Shown piece after piece: positions 1 to 6,916 of a stretch of DNA of 36,917 nt. The notes below the pieces were generated by a model. That model saw only the letters and a list, made by a program, of their open reading frames with translations. It was not told where the DNA came from and did no database searches. Origin of the DNA: a virus. The stretch lies in the IMG/VR virus record IMGVR_UViG_3300035698_003388, positions 1 to 36,917 of that record. The stretch is one strand, 5' to 3'. The position numbers were made by a program, and so were the translations under genes. The stretch's first letter is position 1, and every line of letters starts with the position of its first letter.

Positions 1-11
1 AACAATTAACT

Positions 12-25
12 TATCAATATTGATA
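12..25. promoter_or_regulatory. 14-bp perfect palindrome upstream of the first gene
   Basis: The sequence TATCAATATTGATA is a perfect 14-bp palindrome lying just before the ribosome site (GGAG, 34-37) of the first small gene. It could be an operator for a dimeric regulator or simply an AT-rich chance palindrome. No good -35/-10 pair is visible in the 38 bases before the gene. If the genome is circular, transcription would arrive from the promoter near 36753-36781. Confidence 0.4.
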
Positions 26-44
26 GCGCTATTGGAGAATGAAA

Positions 45-242
45 ATGATTAATGACGCAATAAGAATAACAATAGTATTATTTGTTTACGGTGCCCTACA
101 GTTTTTTCTGGGATGTCAATATAATAATATGTTTGGCGAAGCTAAAGCTCTTGACAATACATCCGAGTCATGGTATTCTTTAGAAGATCCAAACCTGGAT
201 TACTATTATGATAGAGATACGGTATATAAAGGACCCAAATAA
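45..242 (+). CDS. small membrane-anchored or lipoprotein-like protein, unknown
   Basis: This 65-residue protein has a hydrophobic N-terminal segment (about residues 6-22) that ends in FFLGC, close to a lipobox, so it may be an inner-membrane protein or a lipoprotein. The rest is acidic and Tyr-rich (LDYYYDRDTVY). The ATG at 45 is preferred over the in-frame ATG at 39 because GGAG at 34-37 lies 7 nt before it and only 1 nt before 39. It is the first gene of a compact rightward operon, and 9 bases separate it from the next gene. I do not recognise a family. Confidence 0.6.
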   Translation: MINDAIRITIVLFVYGALQFFLGCQYNNMFGEAKALDNTSESWYSLEDPNLDYYYDRDTVYKGPK

Positions 243-251
243 GGAGAATAT

Positions 252-473
252 ATGTTTAAAAATGGAATGAAGATGTCGTTATCTAAATATAAGTCTCTAG
301 TTAAGGATGAATATTGGATTACGGCTTCTGAAATGAAGGCTAAAGGAGCAATAGATAGAGTTGTAAAAATTAAATGTTCTAAGAAACTTACAGAAGAAGT
401 AATAGTTAAAGAAATTAGTACAATGTTTGGTATATTTAAAACAGAACAGAGAGCCTGTCCACACTTGAGGTAA
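252..473 (+). CDS. short protein resembling the C-terminal part of ClpP
   Basis: This 73-residue basic protein has a strong ribosome site (AAGGAG). I do not recognise it as a complete family, but residues 19-37 (DEYWITASEMKAKGAIDRV) resemble the segment of ClpP/SppA-type proteases that carries the catalytic acid, with the common pattern D-x-(Y/W)-x-T-A-x-E-A-x3-G-x-(I/V)-D-x-V. The nucleophile and histidine parts of a protease are absent. A full-length ClpP-like gene lies three genes downstream at 1054. It could be a degraded copy, a partner or inhibitor of that protease, or a chance likeness. The start ATG follows AAGGAGAATAT with good spacing. Confidence 0.65.
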   Translation: MFKNGMKMSLSKYKSLVKDEYWITASEMKAKGAIDRVVKIKCSKKLTEEVIVKEISTMFGIFKTEQRACPHLR

Positions 474-475
474 TT

Positions 476-748
476 ATGGATAAACCAGATAATAAACGAC
501 TATTAAGAATCGTACAAGGCCTAGAGGTTCCACATAACCAAAAGGAACTTATGTTCTATCAAGGATATATATTGCGAATGGAAGGAAAGTCTCTTATGAA
601 TATACAAAGAGAGGCCGACCCTAAAATAGAGCAGTTGACCGCCGAGGAGTTGAGATACTTTATATATGGCCTAGGTACAGCAGAGAATGACATTTTAAAC
701 ATGGACATTAAGTTCATGGTTGATGGTGATGAAAATAAAACACATTAA
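476..748 (+). CDS. unknown small acidic protein
   Basis: This 90-residue protein has no family I recognise. It is predicted helical, with acidic stretches at about residues 45-60 (READPKIEQLTAEELRYF). The start ATG follows TTGAGG with 5-nt spacing and lies two bases after the preceding stop. It sits in the early rightward operon between the ClpP-tail-like gene and another small unknown gene. No signal peptide or membrane segment is visible. Confidence 0.65.
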   Translation: MDKPDNKRLLRIVQGLEVPHNQKELMFYQGYILRMEGKSLMNIQREADPKIEQLTAEELRYFIYGLGTAENDILNMDIKFMVDGDENKTH

Positions 749-764
749 ACAAGGAGAATATTAT

Positions 765-1052
765 ATGAGTAAAACACCTGCTACAATCGAGACAGCAAAG
801 AACTGGGGAATTGCCTCTATTTCTAAAAAAACGATTACAACTAAAGAAGGTAAGGACATTGAAATCAGTGAATTGAAATTCAATAAAGATGTTGAAATTC
901 TTGTCGGTGGCAAGAAACTAAATATGAAGTATAACACTGCCTCATTGCATCTTTCAGATGACAAAAAGAAGCATCCGAATTTATTGGCTGCTGAAAAGCA
1001 ATATAACTTCACAATAGTGAGAGACGTTGTAGCCCAAATCAATAGAGATTAG
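765..1052 (+). CDS. unknown 95-residue early protein
   Basis: The reading frame is open from 720, but the ATG at 765 has an excellent ribosome site (AAGGAG at 751-756) and lies clear of the preceding gene, so I take it as the start. The protein is lysine-rich, with alternating hydrophobic patterns that suggest beta strands (ISELKFNKDVEILVGGKKL). It ends one base before the ClpP-like gene. No family is recognised. A nucleic-acid or protein-binding role is possible but unsupported. Confidence 0.7.
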   Translation: MSKTPATIETAKNWGIASISKKTITTKEGKDIEISELKFNKDVEILVGGKKLNMKYNTASLHLSDDKKKHPNLLAAEKQYNFTIVRDVVAQINRD

Positions 1053-1053
1053 T

Positions 1054-1545
1054 ATGAAGAAAGTATGCTTGAGTTTAACTGGCGAAGTTAATGAAGAAAT
1101 GTTTAAGAAAGTTTTTGCATTTTATAAAACAGTGGTAGTAGATAAAAGCGTACAAGTAGATCAGATAGATATTTATTTAAATACCGGGGGCGGTGAAGTT
1201 TATGGGGCCCTCGGAATCTATGATCTATTGTTGCAACTAGAAAAGGCGGTACACGTTAATATGATATGTGTTGGACAGGTGATGAGTAGTGGAATTATTA
1301 TACTACAGGCCGCGACTACTAGAATATCAATGCAACATACGCAATTTATGACACACTATGGTGAATGTTCTAGCGAGAGTATAAACGAGTTACAACACAA
1401 TAAACATTTAATAGATATAGCTAACGATATAATGTACAACAGACTATTAGTTAGCAAGAAAACCTTAAAGAATTGGTGTAATGGAAATCATTACTTTACA
1501 TCTGACAGGGCCTTAGAAGTTGGGCTCATTGATGAGATAATATGA
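1054..1545 (+). CDS. ClpP-like serine protease, early region, catalytic Asp replaced
   Basis: This 163-residue protein has the ClpP/crotonase fold pattern: the oxyanion strand region YLNTGGGEVYGALGIYD (41-57), the nucleophile elbow GQVMSSG (74-80, Ser78 at the ClpP nucleophile position), the histidine in FMTHYGE (His101), and the closing helix SDRALEVGLIDEI (150-162). The residue aligned with the ClpP catalytic aspartate is Asn145 (GNHYFT), so the triad looks incomplete. It is shorter than bacterial ClpP (about 195-207 residues). Phage ClpP-like proteins usually sit beside capsid genes as prohead proteases, whereas this one is in the early operon. No other prohead protease is visible, so a capsid role cannot be excluded. 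It shares ATGA with the next gene. Confidence 0.8.
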   Translation: MKKVCLSLTGEVNEEMFKKVFAFYKTVVVDKSVQVDQIDIYLNTGGGEVYGALGIYDLLLQLEKAVHVNMICVGQVMSSGIIILQAATTRISMQHTQFMTHYGECSSESINELQHNKHLIDIANDIMYNRLLVSKKTLKNWCNGNHYFTSDRALEVGLIDEII

Positions 1546-2012
1546 AAAACAAAGGGCGTAAATTTTATTTAGAGGACCTGACAGAATATGAAGGTCTTGA
1601 TGAAAGTCAGCAGAAATGGATAAAACAGTTCTATGCTGAGAATTATTTAGGTTACAGGCCTTTAGATGACAATAAGATATTAAAGTCTCCAGACGTTAAG
1701 CGGGCAGCCTGTAGATCACATAATAATATTAAGCGCGATGCTTATATCGTAGCAGAAAAGACTGGTAAATTGATAAGTGTTGATCGATTGAGTAATAAAG
1801 ACCAGTTAGTTAATACAGAAGATTCATGGAGAAACGCCTATAAGATCGGTGGCTATGAATTGGCAGCAAAAACGATAGTGTTGCAAACAAAAGAAGATAT
1901 TGAAGTTAGTAAATTAAACACTATACATTGTTTATTAAGTATGTTAGAATCAATGAGGGCTTTGAAGAATGAATATAGAAAAGATAAGCGCGAAAAGGGG
2001 AAATTTAAGTGA
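1542..2012 (+). CDS. unknown 156-residue protein
   Basis: The ATG overlaps the ClpP-like stop as ATGA, which suggests translational coupling. The protein is charged and basic, with a lysine-rich C-terminal tail (about 140-156) and a predicted helix at about 115-140. There is no membrane segment and no recognised domain. Its coupling to the protease upstream and the phosphoesterase downstream makes a shared early function plausible, but the sequence gives no direct clue. Confidence 0.7.
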   Translation: MKNKGRKFYLEDLTEYEGLDESQQKWIKQFYAENYLGYRPLDDNKILKSPDVKRAACRSHNNIKRDAYIVAEKTGKLISVDRLSNKDQLVNTEDSWRNAYKIGGYELAAKTIVLQTKEDIEVSKLNTIHCLLSMLESMRALKNEYRKDKREKGKFK

Positions 2013-2725
2013 ACATAGATAAGAATAATAACGATAGAGTTTTAATTATATCTGATATGCATGAACCTTATGGTCATAAGGATATTCTTGCCTTTTTAAA
2101 AGCAGTTAAAAAGAAATATAAACCCACAAGAATTATATCTGTAGGAGATGAAGTTGATAAACATGCAATGAGTTTTCATGATAGTGATCCCGATTTAGAT
2201 AGTGCAGGTAAAGAACTAGAATTAGCTATAAAGAAGTTACAACCCCTTTATGAGTTGTTTCCCAAAATGGACATCATGGACTCTAATCACGGATCAATGG
2301 CATTCCGTAAGGCCAAACATCATGGTATTCCTGTTGCTTATATCAGAGAGTATCAAGAAGTATTAAGGGCTCCTAAAGGATGGGTATGGCATAATGACCT
2401 TTTCATTCAATATAAAAAGAACCCACCAATATACATTTGTCATGGTATATCTGCTAATGTAATGAAGGTAGTAGAACAGCGCGGAGTTAGTGTTGTACAG
2501 GGTCATTATCATACAACATTTGGTGTTGGTTATTTATCTACTCCGGCAAGTCTTTTATTTGGACTACAAGTTGGTTGTTTAATCGATAAGAAGTCATTGG
2601 CATTTGCTTACGATAAGATTAATCTTAAAAGACCTATGTTGGGAGTTGGTGTTATTATTGAAGGGGTAGCCTTTCCGGTACCAATGCAGTTAAATATTAA
2701 AGGTCGCTGGAACGGTAAGTTATGA
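2009..2725 (+). CDS. calcineurin-like metallophosphoesterase
   Basis: This 238-residue protein carries the ordered metal-binding motifs of the metallophosphoesterase superfamily: DMH (16-18), GDE (46-48), SNH (92-94), CHG (144-146) and GHYHT (165-169). Members hydrolyse phosphomono- or diesters with two metal ions. In phages they are variously linked to nucleic-acid or nucleotide processing, and the substrate cannot be read here. The start is GTG at 2009, overlapping the previous stop as GTGA and preceded by AAGGGGA. The protein is cytosolic, with no signal peptide. The fold assignment is firm and the role is open. Confidence 0.9.
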   Translation: MNIDKNNNDRVLIISDMHEPYGHKDILAFLKAVKKKYKPTRIISVGDEVDKHAMSFHDSDPDLDSAGKELELAIKKLQPLYELFPKMDIMDSNHGSMAFRKAKHHGIPVAYIREYQEVLRAPKGWVWHNDLFIQYKKNPPIYICHGISANVMKVVEQRGVSVVQGHYHTTFGVGYLSTPASLLFGLQVGCLIDKKSLAFAYDKINLKRPMLGVGVIIEGVAFPVPMQLNIKGRWNGKL

Positions 2726-2892
2726 ACTGGTTCTTTGTTATCGCAATAGTTGTTGTATTCATTTTTGGATTTAAAGCCGGACAATATGCACTTTTTGTTG
2801 GAATGGCTTTTAGCCTTCAAAAGATGTCTAAACAAGATCAAAATGATTTTAGGAAATTAATAGAAAAAATGGGAGAGCAATATGTTAAATAA
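2722..2892 (+). CDS. small membrane protein, unknown
   Basis: This 56-residue reading frame starts ATGA-overlapped with the phosphoesterase. A hydrophobic stretch (FFVIAIVVVFIFGF, about 4-17) and a second weaker one (about 22-32) give one or two membrane segments, followed by a charged helix (QKMSKQDQNDFRKL). It overlaps the next gene by 11 bases. Tight coupling and a sensible membrane profile support it as a real gene. Function is unknown. Confidence 0.55.
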   Translation: MNWFFVIAIVVVFIFGFKAGQYALFVGMAFSLQKMSKQDQNDFRKLIEKMGEQYVK

Positions 2893-3118
2893 GATATTAG
2901 GATTTTTTAACTTGGTTTTGATAGATAAAGAGACAAGCGATTGTATTAAAACTAAATTGGATTTTTCTAGAGATAAATTAAACTCTGCATATTTAGAGTC
3001 CGAAGAACTTAGAGATAAAATCTTTTTAAAAGAAGAGACAATATCTGGCTTAATGAATATAGTAAGAGAATTAAATTATTATTCTCAAGACTTAGAGACC
3101 ATGCTGGAGGTTAAATAA
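2882..3118 (+). CDS. predicted coiled-coil protein, unknown
   Basis: This 78-residue protein has a short hydrophobic N-terminus (about 5-14) and then a long charged helix (about 20-75) with heptad-like spacing of Leu and Ile. The start ATG follows GGGAGAGCAAT. It overlaps the gene before it and touches the gene after it (TAATG). The small membrane protein just upstream may be its partner. No family is recognised. Confidence 0.6.
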   Translation: MLNKILGFFNLVLIDKETSDCIKTKLDFSRDKLNSAYLESEELRDKIFLKEETISGLMNIVRELNYYSQDLETMLEVK

Positions 3119-3306
3119 TGCAACCTTTGTATGCTAATAGAGAAGACCGTAAACGTATATCCGATAAGTCTATGTTATTATATGGACGCCGACAACACTG
3201 GGTTAAAGTTGCAAATCGAAACTGCCTAGATATAACTCAAATTGAACTATTATTAGACTCTATGATGAAACAATTAACGGAGAAGACTGATGTTAAAAAT
3301 AAATGA
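3118..3306 (+). CDS. unknown 62-residue basic protein
   Basis: The start ATG overlaps the preceding stop as TAATG, with GGAGG 7 nt upstream. The protein is rich in Arg and Lys in its first half (NREDRKRISDK, GRRQHW) and helical at the C-terminus (about 40-55). It overlaps the next gene by 17 bases. Nucleic-acid binding is possible from its charge, but no domain is recognised. Confidence 0.6.
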   Translation: MQPLYANREDRKRISDKSMLLYGRRQHWVKVANRNCLDITQIELLLDSMMKQLTEKTDVKNK

Positions 3307-3772
3307 TAGAGTCATGACCAAACGTGGTCGTTTTGGTAAGGTTGTTGGTGTTCACAAAATAAGTGGTAAGTTTGCGATACAATTAGACTGCGGTCTATTA
3401 TCTGAAGGGACACCTTCAGACTATACAATAATACCGCACAAACCAACAATTTGTCCAGTAATCGAAAGTGGCGGCACTAAAAAAGATCAAGGTAAATTAA
3501 GACCAGAGTTGTTACCAATAGAAGCACTAGAGTCTGTTATAAAAGTATTTACCTTTGGTGCCAGTAAATATGACGACTTTAACTGGGAGAAAGGATTTAA
3601 ATTTACTCGACTAACTGGTGCGACATTTAGACACATATTCGACTGGATGAAAGGCATAGATAAAGATCCGGAGAGTGGTGAATCTCATTTGGCTCACGCG
3701 ATTTGTTGTTTAATGATGTTAATATCTTTTCAAATAAAGGGGACAGGAACCGATGACAGGCGTAAAGACTAA
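3290..3772 (+). CDS. dATP/dGTP diphosphohydrolase-like (DUF5664) with N-terminal SH3-like domain
   Basis: Residues 66-147 match the phage dATP/dGTP diphosphohydrolase N-terminal family: GKLRPELLP (69-77), FGASKY..NW (89-99), RHIFDW (114-119), ESGESHLAHA (128-137). Such all-alpha, MazG-related enzymes remove pyrophosphate from dNTPs and shift the nucleotide pool during phage replication. The Glu/Asp/His residues around 123-137 are the likely metal site. Residues 1-50 look like a small KOW/SH3-like barrel (NDRVMTKRGRFGKVVGVH), an unusual fusion. The start ATG has GGAG 7 nt upstream. There is no PurZ or DatZ-type partner in the window, so a Z-genome pathway is not indicated. Confidence 0.8.
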   Translation: MLKINDRVMTKRGRFGKVVGVHKISGKFAIQLDCGLLSEGTPSDYTIIPHKPTICPVIESGGTKKDQGKLRPELLPIEALESVIKVFTFGASKYDDFNWEKGFKFTRLTGATFRHIFDWMKGIDKDPESGESHLAHAICCLMMLISFQIKGTGTDDRRKD

Positions 3773-4697
3773 GAAGCTCTCACATTCTGCATGGGGCAAG
3801 TATTTAACATGTGGCCATATGTATAACCTACACTATAATAAACGACTGCGCCCTATCTTAAAGAGCTCTAACCTTATGTTTGGCTCAGCAATAGATGAAG
3901 CAATCAATGACCTATTAGAAAAGGACATCGACCCAATAAAAACATTTCAGGATTTTTTTTCATATGAGAAATGCGATAAGATCACATTTGAAATCAAAGA
4001 CTATCAGCCAGAATTATTTACAACAGAGCACTTAGAATTATTAAAAGATAAAGACGAGCATTATAAACAGTGGGCTAACTTCAGAATTAAAGGGCGCTTA
4101 TTATTAGAATGCTTTCAAGATAATATAGTACCAAAGATTAAAAAAGTTGTTGCAGTTCAAAAAGAAACAAACTCTAGACCGGGTTTTATTGATTGTATTC
4201 TAGAACTAGATGATGACGGACCTATCCTATGTGATGTTAAGACTGCCAGACGCCCTTATAAACAGGAACAGGCGGCCTTATCTACACAGCTTGCCCTCTA
4301 CGCAAAAGATCAAGGGATTGATCGAATTGCCTTCCTTGTATTAGTAAAGACACTAGACAAAGATAAGGTATGTTCTAAGTGCGGATTTGACGGCAGTGGT
4401 AGAATGTTTAAGACTTGCAACAATACTGTGGACGGGACCCGATGTCATGGAAAATGGGACATTGAAGTAAAAGCACCAAAGTTTCAAATAATAGTTGACA
4501 AAGTAGATAAAGTGTTGCAAGATAATGTTAGTGAAAGCATAGCCGAATGTGAGCGTTCAATCGAGGCTAAGATATTCCCTAAAAATTTAAATAATTGTGG
4601 CGCCATCTATGGTCAGCCGTGTCAGTATTTTAATTACTGTCATAAGAATGATGATATGGGATTAATAATTGAACCAGAAAGGAAAATAAATGCATAA
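3753..4697 (+). CDS. PD-(D/E)XK nuclease, Cas4/RecB-like, with Fe-S cysteines and a zinc-ribbon insert
   Basis: This 314-residue protein has the RecB/Cas4 nuclease core: YLTCGHMYNLHY (18-29), FGSAIDEAI (43-51), an acidic site GFIDCILEL followed by DVKTA, and a helix with Q..LALYA. Cys20 together with Cys282, Cys290 and Cys296 gives the one-plus-three cysteine pattern that holds a [4Fe-4S] cluster in Cas4 and AddB. A CxxC...C...C insert (roughly 208-240) looks like a zinc ribbon. Likely a DNA exonuclease that makes 3' single strands for the ERF recombinase encoded downstream. The ATG follows AGGAACCG and overlaps the previous gene by 20 bases. Confidence 0.85.
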   Translation: MTGVKTKKLSHSAWGKYLTCGHMYNLHYNKRLRPILKSSNLMFGSAIDEAINDLLEKDIDPIKTFQDFFSYEKCDKITFEIKDYQPELFTTEHLELLKDKDEHYKQWANFRIKGRLLLECFQDNIVPKIKKVVAVQKETNSRPGFIDCILELDDDGPILCDVKTARRPYKQEQAALSTQLALYAKDQGIDRIAFLVLVKTLDKDKVCSKCGFDGSGRMFKTCNNTVDGTRCHGKWDIEVKAPKFQIIVDKVDKVLQDNVSESIAECERSIEAKIFPKNLNNCGAIYGQPCQYFNYCHKNDDMGLIIEPERKINA

Positions 4698-4803
4698 TGA
4701 TATAATAATATCTATAATAATGGGGTTATATGTATTGGGTCATTTTTATTATTGTTACCAATTATATAAACTAGAAAAGGAGAATGAGTATGAGTCAAAG
4801 TGA
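4690..4803 (+). CDS. 37-residue membrane peptide
   Basis: A short frame starts at ATG 4690 behind AGAAAGGAAAATAA, overlapping the nuclease stop by 8 bases and the ERF start by 14. It encodes one hydrophobic segment (IIISIIMGLYVLGHFYYCY, about 5-23) and a charged tail. Without it, about 90 bases between nuclease and ERF would be unused, which is out of keeping with this operon. Function is unknown. Confidence 0.45.
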   Translation: MHNDIIISIIMGLYVLGHFYYCYQLYKLEKENEYESK

Positions 4804-5272
4804 AATCACACAGGCGGATTTTGTAGCACTATACAAAGGAATCGCGGCAGTAAAGAAAGAAATCGGCGCATTAGTTAAAGATCAAAAGGTTGCCTTTGGT
4901 AACACACGATATAGCTACATCGATATTAACCAGATCTTAGAGGTTATTGAGCCCCTTTGTCAGAAGCATGGACTGTTATTAATGCAGCCGATTTTATCTG
5001 ATGGCGGAGTTAATACATTCGATTTAGTTAGAACACAGGTTTTTCATATTGAAAGTGGTGCTAACATTGCATCAACTAAACGTTTAGAAGCAGGTACTGA
5101 TCCACAGAAACAAGGATCATTGATTACTTATTACAGACGTTATACATTACAGTCATTATTCGGACTACAAGTTGAAGATGATGATGGACTAAAGGCTGCA
5201 GGTAAGTCTAGAAATGCAGTTGTTAAAGCTGTACCCAGTGTAACTAAAAAAGTAGTTAGTAAAGATTTTTAA
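4790..5272 (+). CDS. erf: ERF-family single-strand annealing recombinase
   Basis: This protein of about 160 residues matches the ERF superfamily of phage single-strand annealing proteins. Diagnostic stretches are the N-terminal helix pair (LYKGIAAVKKEIGALVKDQ), YSYIDINQILEVIEPLCQKHGL and the conserved QKQGSLITYYRRYTLQSLFGL near residues 105-125, followed by an acidic EVEDDDG-like end. ERF proteins bind single-stranded DNA and anneal strands for recombination or genome circularisation. I choose ATG 4790 over 4784 because AAAGGAG (4776-4782) gives 7-nt spacing to 4790. It works naturally with the nuclease two genes upstream. Confidence 0.85.
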   Translation: MSQSEITQADFVALYKGIAAVKKEIGALVKDQKVAFGNTRYSYIDINQILEVIEPLCQKHGLLLMQPILSDGGVNTFDLVRTQVFHIESGANIASTKRLEAGTDPQKQGSLITYYRRYTLQSLFGLQVEDDDGLKAAGKSRNAVVKAVPSVTKKVVSKDF

Positions 5273-5279
5273 AATTGTT

Positions 5280-5417
5280 TAGTGGGCTGCATGGAAAGCT
5301 GGTGTATGGGTACCCGATTTTGGATCGCCATATTCCCTGGTTAGCACGCCGGTAAACGGATTGATCACCGGACCGTAACCTACAAGTGAGTTTCGCGCCT
5401 CACCCCACTATTTTTTT
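5280..5417 (+). ncRNA. structured RNA between erf and the primase-helicase; possible attenuator
   Basis: This gene-free stretch is GC-richer than its surroundings and folds compactly. A closing helix TAGTGGG (5280-5286) pairs with CCCACTA (5404-5410). GCTGGTGT (5298-5305) pairs with ACGCCGGT (5346-5353). Inside it lies TATGG (5305-5309) with CCATA (5328-5332) and CGAT/ATCG capped by TTTGG. ACGG/CCGT (5356-5359, 5373-5376) and GTGAG/CTCAC (5386-5390, 5399-5403) form further hairpins. CCGGT (5349-5353) can instead pair with ACCGG (5367-5371). Seven T follow the last helix, then the GGAGGG site of the next gene. It could be a leader with a terminator switch or a separate small RNA. No known class is recognised. 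Confidence 0.65.
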
Positions 5418-5431
5418 CTTGGAGGGAAAGA

Positions 5432-6916
5432 ATGCAAATATCAATATCAAAACATAACACGTTTAACTATAAACCACAGGACTTTAATACTCTTGTTGAG
5501 TTAAGTGAACTATTAACATCCGAGAACAACTACACATGTGGCATATTTAAAGGTGGCCACAGAACAAATGAGAACTTCATCAAGACTTATACTATAGGAT
5601 TAGATATAGATAACGGCGTTAATGAAGATCAAATGACTTTAGAAGAAGCTAAAGTATTATTTCGCGACCATAAACATATAATAATGCCATCTAAGTCTCA
5701 TCAAAAAGATAAGAACGGCACGGTTGCTGACAGATTTCGAGTTATATTATTCCTTACAACACCAATTGAAAATAAACCAGACTACTATGCTACATGGCAT
5801 GAGTTGAAAGCTTTCTATCCAGCGATAGATCGCCAGTGTAAAGACCCGGCTAGGTTCTGGTATCCATCAACCAGTGTTGTATCTTATCAAGAAACCGGCC
5901 TAACAATAGAAACAATTAAACATGTAGATGATATACCTAGTGAAGGTATAAAGGTCAATGTACAACAGAAAGGTAAGCTTGCCCGCACCACATTAGAATT
6001 TATAATGAGTGGTGCAACAGACGGCGGTTGGAACTATCAATTAAATAAAGCCGCCATTGACACTAGAGAGCAGGGCTATAATAAAGAAGAGACGGTTAAT
6101 ATATTAAGTAAAGCAACCGGTCATTTAGATGATGCAGACCTTAGATGTATCGACTCAGTATACAGTAAAGAAATGAAATACCCAGCAAGAGATAACGATG
6201 AGTGTTTTACTATTCAAACCATGGAAGACGTTTACAACAACACAGAGGTCGTTGAATGGTCGGTCGATCGTATGTTAATGAAGGGTGGCCTTAGTATTAT
6301 AGGGGGCAATCCAAAGTCTGGTAAATCAACTATCATTAGACAGTTAGTTAAGAACCTAGTTAATGGTGAGAAATTCTTGGGGCGCGATACAAAGAAAGAC
6401 ACTGTATTATATCTGGCACTAGAAGAGTTCGAGTCAATGATTAAAGAGCAGTTTAAGAAGGTCGGCGTTAAGAAAGAAGACCCTATATACTTACATGTTG
6501 GTTCATTTAAGAACTTTGATAAGCGATATGAGAACTTAGAGGCCACTATAAATAAATTAGGGGCAGGCTTTGTTGTGATTGATACAATGTCTCTATTCAC
6601 TAGAATGAGTGACCTTAATGATTATAATGTTGTAAACAATACATTGACTATACTAAGAGAAGTTGCCAGAAATACAGGAGCCCATATACTATTGATACAT
6701 CATTTAAGTAAGGGATTTCAAGGAAAGAAAGGTACTATATTGGGTTCACAGGCAATAACTGGGGCAGTAGACAACATCATGGAGCTTCAAAGAAAAGGAT
6801 ATGAGAGATTTTTAAGTACAGACGGTCGTGGTTGTCGTTTATTTCAAGAACAACCATTGGAGTTTCATGCAGACAGTGAGACATATACTTTGGGAGAAAA
6901 GAAAAGTGACTTCTAA
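5432..6916 (+). CDS. primase-helicase (AEP-like primase fused to RepA-like helicase)
   Basis: This 494-residue protein looks like a two-part replication enzyme. The first half resembles archaeo-eukaryotic-type primases of plasmids and phages: YTIGLDIDNG (about 54-63), a MPSKSHQK...ADRFRVILFL block (about 90-110), and a Cys/Asp-containing RQCKDPARFWYPS stretch. The second half is a RecA-fold hexameric helicase of the RepA/DnaB kind: Walker A GGNPKSGKST (about 291-300), Walker B GFVVIDTMSL (about 382-391), and ILLIHHLSKG (about 416-425). It would unwind DNA and lay primers for the polymerase encoded next. The ATG follows GGAGGGAAAGA directly after the structured RNA. Confidence 0.85.
   Translation: MQISISKHNTFNYKPQDFNTLVELSELLTSENNYTCGIFKGGHRTNENFIKTYTIGLDIDNGVNEDQMTLEEAKVLFRDHKHIIMPSKSHQKDKNGTVADRFRVILFLTTPIENKPDYYATWHELKAFYPAIDRQCKDPARFWYPSTSVVSYQETGLTIETIKHVDDIPSEGIKVNVQQKGKLARTTLEFIMSGATDGGWNYQLNKAAIDTREQGYNKEETVNILSKATGHLDDADLRCIDSVYSKEMKYPARDNDECFTIQTMEDVYNNTEVVEWSVDRMLMKGGLSIIGGNPKSGKSTIIRQLVKNLVNGEKFLGRDTKKDTVLYLALEEFESMIKEQFKKVGVKKEDPIYLHVGSFKNFDKRYENLEATINKLGAGFVVIDTMSLFTRMSDLNDYNVVNNTLTILREVARNTGAHILLIHHLSKGFQGKKGTILGSQAITGAVDNIMELQRKGYERFLSTDGRGCRLFQEQPLEFHADSETYTLGEKKSDF

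Noticed and set aside
3290-3772. Possible Z-genome (2-aminoadenine) pathway
   Set aside because: The dATP/dGTP hydrolase-like family is shared, but no PurZ or DatZ gene is present.
5280-5417. tRNA, tmRNA, hammerhead or HDV-like ribozyme
   Set aside because: There is no T-loop consensus, no CCA-type acceptor stem, and no hammerhead core or matching double pseudoknot.
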